Source: Fibrobacter sp.
GTDB taxonomy: Bacteria > Fibrobacterota > Fibrobacteria > Fibrobacterales > Fibrobacteraceae
Reading direction: 5' to 3'
Length of the DNA: 8,872 nt
NCBI GenBank assembly: GCA_016295375.1
Contig: JAEDLI010000100.1
Span: forward strand, 1-8,872
In this document: one piece after another, positions 5,836 through 8,872 of the stretch
Numbering within the stretch: the first letter of the stretch is position 1
Layout of the letters: each line of letters begins with the position of its first letter
The notes under the pieces: model-generated
The model's database searches: none
Told to the model about the DNA's origin: nothing
The model's input: only the letters and a program-made list of their open reading frames with translations
Made by a program: the position numbers and the translations under genes

Positions 5836-7194
5836 ATGAAAATAAAACTTCTAATCTGTTTCTTATTTACGCTGATTCTAGGGATTGTGGGTTGCAATCT
5901 ATTCAATCCCACAGGTTCAGCAAATATCGATTCCGGTGACGCCAACGCACTGACCTACGAAGGGTACCAAAAGTTTCGTGCAAACGACTACTCCGAGGCA
6001 GCCTATTATTTCAGCAAGGCCATCGAAGCCGACTCAAGCCATTCCGAAGCCTGGTACGGCCTTGCCAAGACAAAACTGAACCTTCAGGAAATCAACTCCT
6101 TTGAACTTCTCAAGTACGTCAATACCGAGGGAAGCAATTCCATGCCCATTTCAAAAATGAGCGATGGGACAGCAGCAAAATACCAATACAGCATCGACAC
6201 TATTCTTGATTTCATGAAGGTATTCATCACGCTCGACACCTTGGGTAAACTCGACGGCGTGGTGAGCTACAAGAACATTTCCGACAGTTATATGATTTTA
6301 CAATTGTTCAAAACCATGCTTGTCTTGCGGAAAGTTATGCCTGACATACCGGCCTGTTCCTCCGTCAATGCCGTGACCGGCGAAGCCCAATGCAATCTGG
6401 GGGACATCCTGAACGGGCTTCACGGGAACAAGTCCACCGAGACCCTGGAATCCCTTCATGGATTCTTTTCGACATGCGCCCAACAGCCTCAATCCATGGG
6501 ATCCATAGCAGGGCAGCTCCTGCCTGGGTTCGGCTCCATGCTTACCGAGGAAGGCAAGAATGTGACCATGGGAGCCTCTTGCGACGCAATGAGCAGCATC
6601 ACCCAAATTGGAGACACTCCTGCCGAAAACGAAAAGAAATTATCCACAGTCATTTCTTTCACAGGATTCAGCCAGTCCGTGGATGAAGACGGCGATGGAT
6701 GCAATGACGAAGAAATCATTGACGGACAAGACAATGACGGAGATGGCGAAATTGACGAGGATCCTCGAGACCAGTCCGATCAATTTGTCTATGACGAGAT
6801 GACCATTGCAAAAAATGCCATTGCTCATAGACAAGGAACTGAGAACCTAATGATTATTCGTTCTGTAGGGCCAAATAACAAATACAGAAACGTAGATATT
6901 GATATGGATGGCAGAACCGCCAACAACGAAGAGTGGGACTTTATTTATCCAGAATATCGCAGAAGGGTTGAAAATGGGGACCACCGGTTCAGGTTCGCCG
7001 CAGACCTGATCTTCAACCCCCAGGGACTTCCATTTGAAACTTTCCAAGAATTAAAACACGCTGTTGCCATAGATTATGAAGGCAAATATAGTCTCCAATA
7101 TCGACAAGAAACCATTGGAGGCTGTTGGGTCCGTTATTCAGAAAGCGACTTCCAGAGAATCCTTGAAGCACAAAAAGTGAGGTATCAAGAATGA
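5836..7194 (+). CDS. TPR-containing lipoprotein with Asp-rich calcium-binding-like segment
   Basis: The 452-residue precursor starts with a lipoprotein signal peptide: K2/K4, a hydrophobic core 5-18 and lipobox IVGC with the lipidated Cys at C20. It should be anchored in the envelope, most likely the outer membrane. Residues about 39-84 form one or two tetratricopeptide-like helical repeats (YQKFRANDYSEAAYYFSKAI, then EAWYGLAKTKL). The stretch 283-309 has two Asp-rich loops (DEDGDG...D and DNDGDGEIDED) like thrombospondin type 3 or EF-hand-like calcium loops. A further DIDMDG occurs at 354-359. Several Cys (174, 186, 214, 249, 289, 430) could form disulphides. The remainder is unrecognised. 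Its stop overlaps the next start (ATGA), so it is translated together with the beta-barrel protein. Sequence from about 6780 on is more A+T-rich than the first half. Function unknown; a scaffold or assembly role in the envelope is plausible. Confidence 0.85.
   Translation: MKIKLLICFLFTLILGIVGCNLFNPTGSANIDSGDANALTYEGYQKFRANDYSEAAYYFSKAIEADSSHSEAWYGLAKTKLNLQEINSFELLKYVNTEGSNSMPISKMSDGTAAKYQYSIDTILDFMKVFITLDTLGKLDGVVSYKNISDSYMILQLFKTMLVLRKVMPDIPACSSVNAVTGEAQCNLGDILNGLHGNKSTETLESLHGFFSTCAQQPQSMGSIAGQLLPGFGSMLTEEGKNVTMGASCDAMSSITQIGDTPAENEKKLSTVISFTGFSQSVDEDGDGCNDEEIIDGQDNDGDGEIDEDPRDQSDQFVYDEMTIAKNAIAHRQGTENLMIIRSVGPNNKYRNVDIDMDGRTANNEEWDFIYPEYRRRVENGDHRFRFAADLIFNPQGLPFETFQELKHAVAIDYEGKYSLQYRQETIGGCWVRYSESDFQRILEAQKVRYQE
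7178..7182 (+). promoter_or_regulatory. Ribosome binding site of the beta-barrel gene
   Basis: TGAGG lies 8 bp before the ATG at 7191, inside the end of the lipoprotein gene, and supports that start. Confidence 0.55.
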
Positions 7195-8438
7195 AACGGA
7201 TACTAATACTTTTTACGCTAAGCCTTGCATCTTTCGCTTTTGCGCTCAGGGCGCCAACTCACCATTCTCTACGTGCCGAAGCCATGGGTAACGCTCATGT
7301 GGCCGTTGTCGACGACAAAGAAGCAATCTACTTTAACTACGCTGGCTTGACTCAAATCAACAAGCTTGGAAACTACGACAAATTCCCCGAAACCGGATAT
7401 TACCCCCGTAACTACGCCGACATGCGTCTAAACCTGGGTGGTGCTGGGCCTTTTGAAACGTATTTCCATACCTACAACGTGGCTAAGGACCTGCAGAGGA
7501 TCTACCAAGGTGCTTCCGATGCAGCTGCAGCAAACGGCCTCAAGGCATCAACAGTTCTGATGGACTCCCTATCCAGTCACCCGGAACTGATGCACCAGGT
7601 AAACAGCTATGACCACAAGAGCCTCGCCATGAAGTTGAAGTTCGATGCTGAAATGGCTTTCCATGGCATTGGTGGTGCGGTCTGGGTAGATGCAAACGTG
7701 GCACCCTACCTAGATGCAGGCATTGTGTTACCCAATATGGCCATTGACACCTTCTATGTCGATGGAGTTGTCCAGGGCGGTATTTCTTACGGCTTCACGG
7801 ACAACCTCTCCGTGGGTATCGGCGCAAAGGCAGTCAAGCGTCACAAGGTAGAAATGCTTACAGTCGACATCTTGAATTACGACACCATGCAAGACACCCT
7901 TGAAGATCGCTACCACGACGCTACGGATAACATCTTTGATTTCAATTCCATTTCCGTGGGTATCGACTTAGGCGTTCTTTATCAGCTCACCCGCGAAGTC
8001 AGAGTCGGCACATCCCTAAGAGACATCTATTTCAAAGAACTTGCTGGGGATAAAATCACTCCTAACTGGACCGTAGGTGCAAACTACAGCCCTAGATTCT
8101 TCAACAAGAACACGGGTTACGGCCATAAGTTCAACATTGCCATGGACTTTGCCGACATTGTAAACAGCACAAACAACTATAAACCTCTTTCTCACATTAA
8201 TTTCGGTTTTGAAGTTGAGCAGAACCTGATTGCCTGGCCTGGCTACTACTACGGAGCCCGGGCACTAGCACTCCGTCTATCTGGCGGTTTCAAAGGGGGT
8301 TACCCTGCCGGTGGTATCGCTCTAGAGGTTCTGCAGTTCTTCACCCTTGAATTTGCAACCTGGGCCGAAGAACTGGGCTACTACACTGGTCAGGACGAAC
8401 AGCGTATCTACATGGTCGAATTGAGCCTAGGTTTCTAG
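7191..8438 (+). CDS. Outer-membrane beta-barrel protein, TraF/PorV-like
   Basis: The 415-residue precursor has a Sec signal peptide (K2/R3, hydrophobic 4-17, probable cleavage after AFA at 16-18). Residues 29-53 (AEAMGNAHVAVVDD...AIYFNYAGL) match the N-terminal signature shared by TraF_2/PorV/FadL-like barrel proteins, whose consensus is roughly GM..A.VAV.DD..A.Y.NPAGL. The rest alternates polar and hydrophobic residues with many Gly and aromatic residues, as in beta-strands: GGISYGFTDNLSVGIGAKAV, ISVGIDLGVLYQL, VRVGTSLRDI and LALRLSGGFKGG. It ends in MVELSLGF, and the terminal Phe fits the BAM-recognition signal. It overlaps the lipoprotein stop by ATGA and is followed after 2 bp by the cyclic-nucleotide-binding-domain gene. 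The cargo is unknown. The pairing with a TPR lipoprotein suggests the two work together at the outer membrane. Confidence 0.78.
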   Translation: MKRILILFTLSLASFAFALRAPTHHSLRAEAMGNAHVAVVDDKEAIYFNYAGLTQINKLGNYDKFPETGYYPRNYADMRLNLGGAGPFETYFHTYNVAKDLQRIYQGASDAAAANGLKASTVLMDSLSSHPELMHQVNSYDHKSLAMKLKFDAEMAFHGIGGAVWVDANVAPYLDAGIVLPNMAIDTFYVDGVVQGGISYGFTDNLSVGIGAKAVKRHKVEMLTVDILNYDTMQDTLEDRYHDATDNIFDFNSISVGIDLGVLYQLTREVRVGTSLRDIYFKELAGDKITPNWTVGANYSPRFFNKNTGYGHKFNIAMDFADIVNSTNNYKPLSHINFGFEVEQNLIAWPGYYYGARALALRLSGGFKGGYPAGGIALEVLQFFTLEFATWAEELGYYTGQDEQRIYMVELSLGF

Positions 8439-8440
8439 TC

Positions 8441-8872
8441 ATGTGCGCAAACGAGCTGGAAACCCTCCCGATTTCAAGGGCTCAGTTTTTGAAGACAGAC
8501 ATCTTCAAAAATGTTTCTTTTGAGAGTTTAGCCGGCTACCTACTCAGTTGCAAAAAAATCACCGCTGAACAGGGAACACTACTCATTGACCCCAACCAAC
8601 CAGAAAGAAAGCTGTTGGTGTTATTGGACGGCAAGCTAGAAGTCGTCTTAAGTTCTAAGGGCGGTTCTTTTTCTGATTTCATTTCGCCTGGGCATTGCGC
8701 AGGTGAAATGTCCATCTTTGACAACGTGAAACCCAGCGCTCAAGTTTTTGCCAAAGAGAAAAGCACCTTGTTGGTCATTGATGCAGACATCGCTCTCGCT
8801 ATGCTCAACGCGTCCCATGATCTTTGCCTAAACTTCTTGCAGCTTTTGAGCAGAAGATTACGCAACAACAAT
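8441..8872 (+). CDS. Cyclic-nucleotide-binding-domain protein, 3' end outside window
   Basis: The visible 144 codons form a CRP-type cyclic-nucleotide-binding fold: LKTDIFKNVSFESLAGYL, then a Gln-Gly turn (EQGTLLI), LLVLLDGKLEVV, FISPGHCAGEMSIFD, and STLLVIDADIALAMLNAS leading into the last helix (CLNFLQLLSRRLRN). In typical members GE is followed by about eight residues and then R-[S/T]-A, where the Arg holds the nucleotide phosphate. Here the segment reads GEMSIFDNVKPSA, so Pro sits at the Arg position, although Lys precedes it. Binding of cAMP or cGMP in the usual way is therefore doubtful. No signal peptide is seen, so the protein should be cytoplasmic. The frame runs off the window, so a downstream DNA-binding or effector domain cannot be judged. 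It starts 2 bp after the beta-barrel gene with only a weak AGG 9 bp upstream, consistent with coupled translation in the same operon. Confidence 0.82.
   Translation, partial: MCANELETLPISRAQFLKTDIFKNVSFESLAGYLLSCKKITAEQGTLLIDPNQPERKLLVLLDGKLEVVLSSKGGSFSDFISPGHCAGEMSIFDNVKPSAQVFAKEKSTLLVIDADIALAMLNASHDLCLNFLQLLSRRLRNNN
8486..8511 (+). repeat. Perfect 10-bp inverted repeat inside the cyclic-nucleotide-binding gene
   Basis: TTTTTGAAGA (8486-8495) and TCTTCAAAAA (8502-8511) are perfect inverted arms around a 6-base loop. In RNA they would form a ten-pair stem about 45 bases into the reading frame, followed by the T-rich TGTTTCTTTT. It lies in sequence that codes for a convincing protein, so it is an overlapping element at most. 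Confidence 0.5.

Noticed and set aside
6298..6734. Overlapping short frames on both strands within the TPR lipoprotein gene.
   Set aside because: The lipoprotein frame is continuous from a clear signal peptide to an ATGA overlap with the next gene; the others lack any support.

Overview
The window comes from a Gram-negative bacterium of moderate G+C. A lipoprotein with a lipobox and an outer-membrane beta-barrel protein with a terminal Phe show the two-membrane envelope. The general look (amino-acid usage, sparse Shine-Dalgarno sites, a TPR lipoprotein next to a TraF/PorV-like barrel protein) suggests the Fibrobacterota or a nearby FCB-group lineage. This assignment is inference; no rRNA or other decisive marker is present. 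No tRNA, rRNA, CRISPR array, insertion sequence or phage gene was found.

Region 1 (1-2386, + strand) is a tight run of three genes. It holds the 3' part of ssb (single-stranded DNA-binding protein), an unrecognised protein with four membrane segments and a helical C-terminal domain, and asd (aspartate-semialdehyde dehydrogenase). It ends in a clear hairpin terminator placed so that it could also serve the convergent genes on the other side.

Region 2 (2405-5652, - strand) holds four genes, read from right to left. A CxxxCxxCC metal-binding protein of the YkgJ type is translationally coupled (TGATG) to a SprT-like zinc metalloprotease. A 111-bp gap with two palindromes follows, then an M29 family aminopeptidase and a half-size EamA/DMT transporter. 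The SprT-like protein starts with two back-to-back pentapeptides, QMDLF and QLDLF. Both match the bacterial sliding-clamp (DnaN) binding consensus, which suggests a replication-associated protease analogous to eukaryotic SPRTN.

Region 3 (5653-5835) is a divergent intergenic region. It contains about ten A- and T-tracts whose centres repeat every 10 bp or so, the arrangement expected of intrinsically curved DNA, plus a small palindrome just before the rightward gene.

Region 4 (5836-8872, + strand) is a probable operon. A TPR lipoprotein with an Asp-rich calcium-binding-like segment overlaps by ATGA with a TraF/PorV-like beta-barrel protein. Two bases further on begins a cyclic-nucleotide-binding-domain protein cut by the window end. 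Its usual phosphate-binding Arg is replaced by Pro. The first two products are probably a secreted lipoprotein and outer-membrane pair; the third would be a cytoplasmic sensor or regulator of them.
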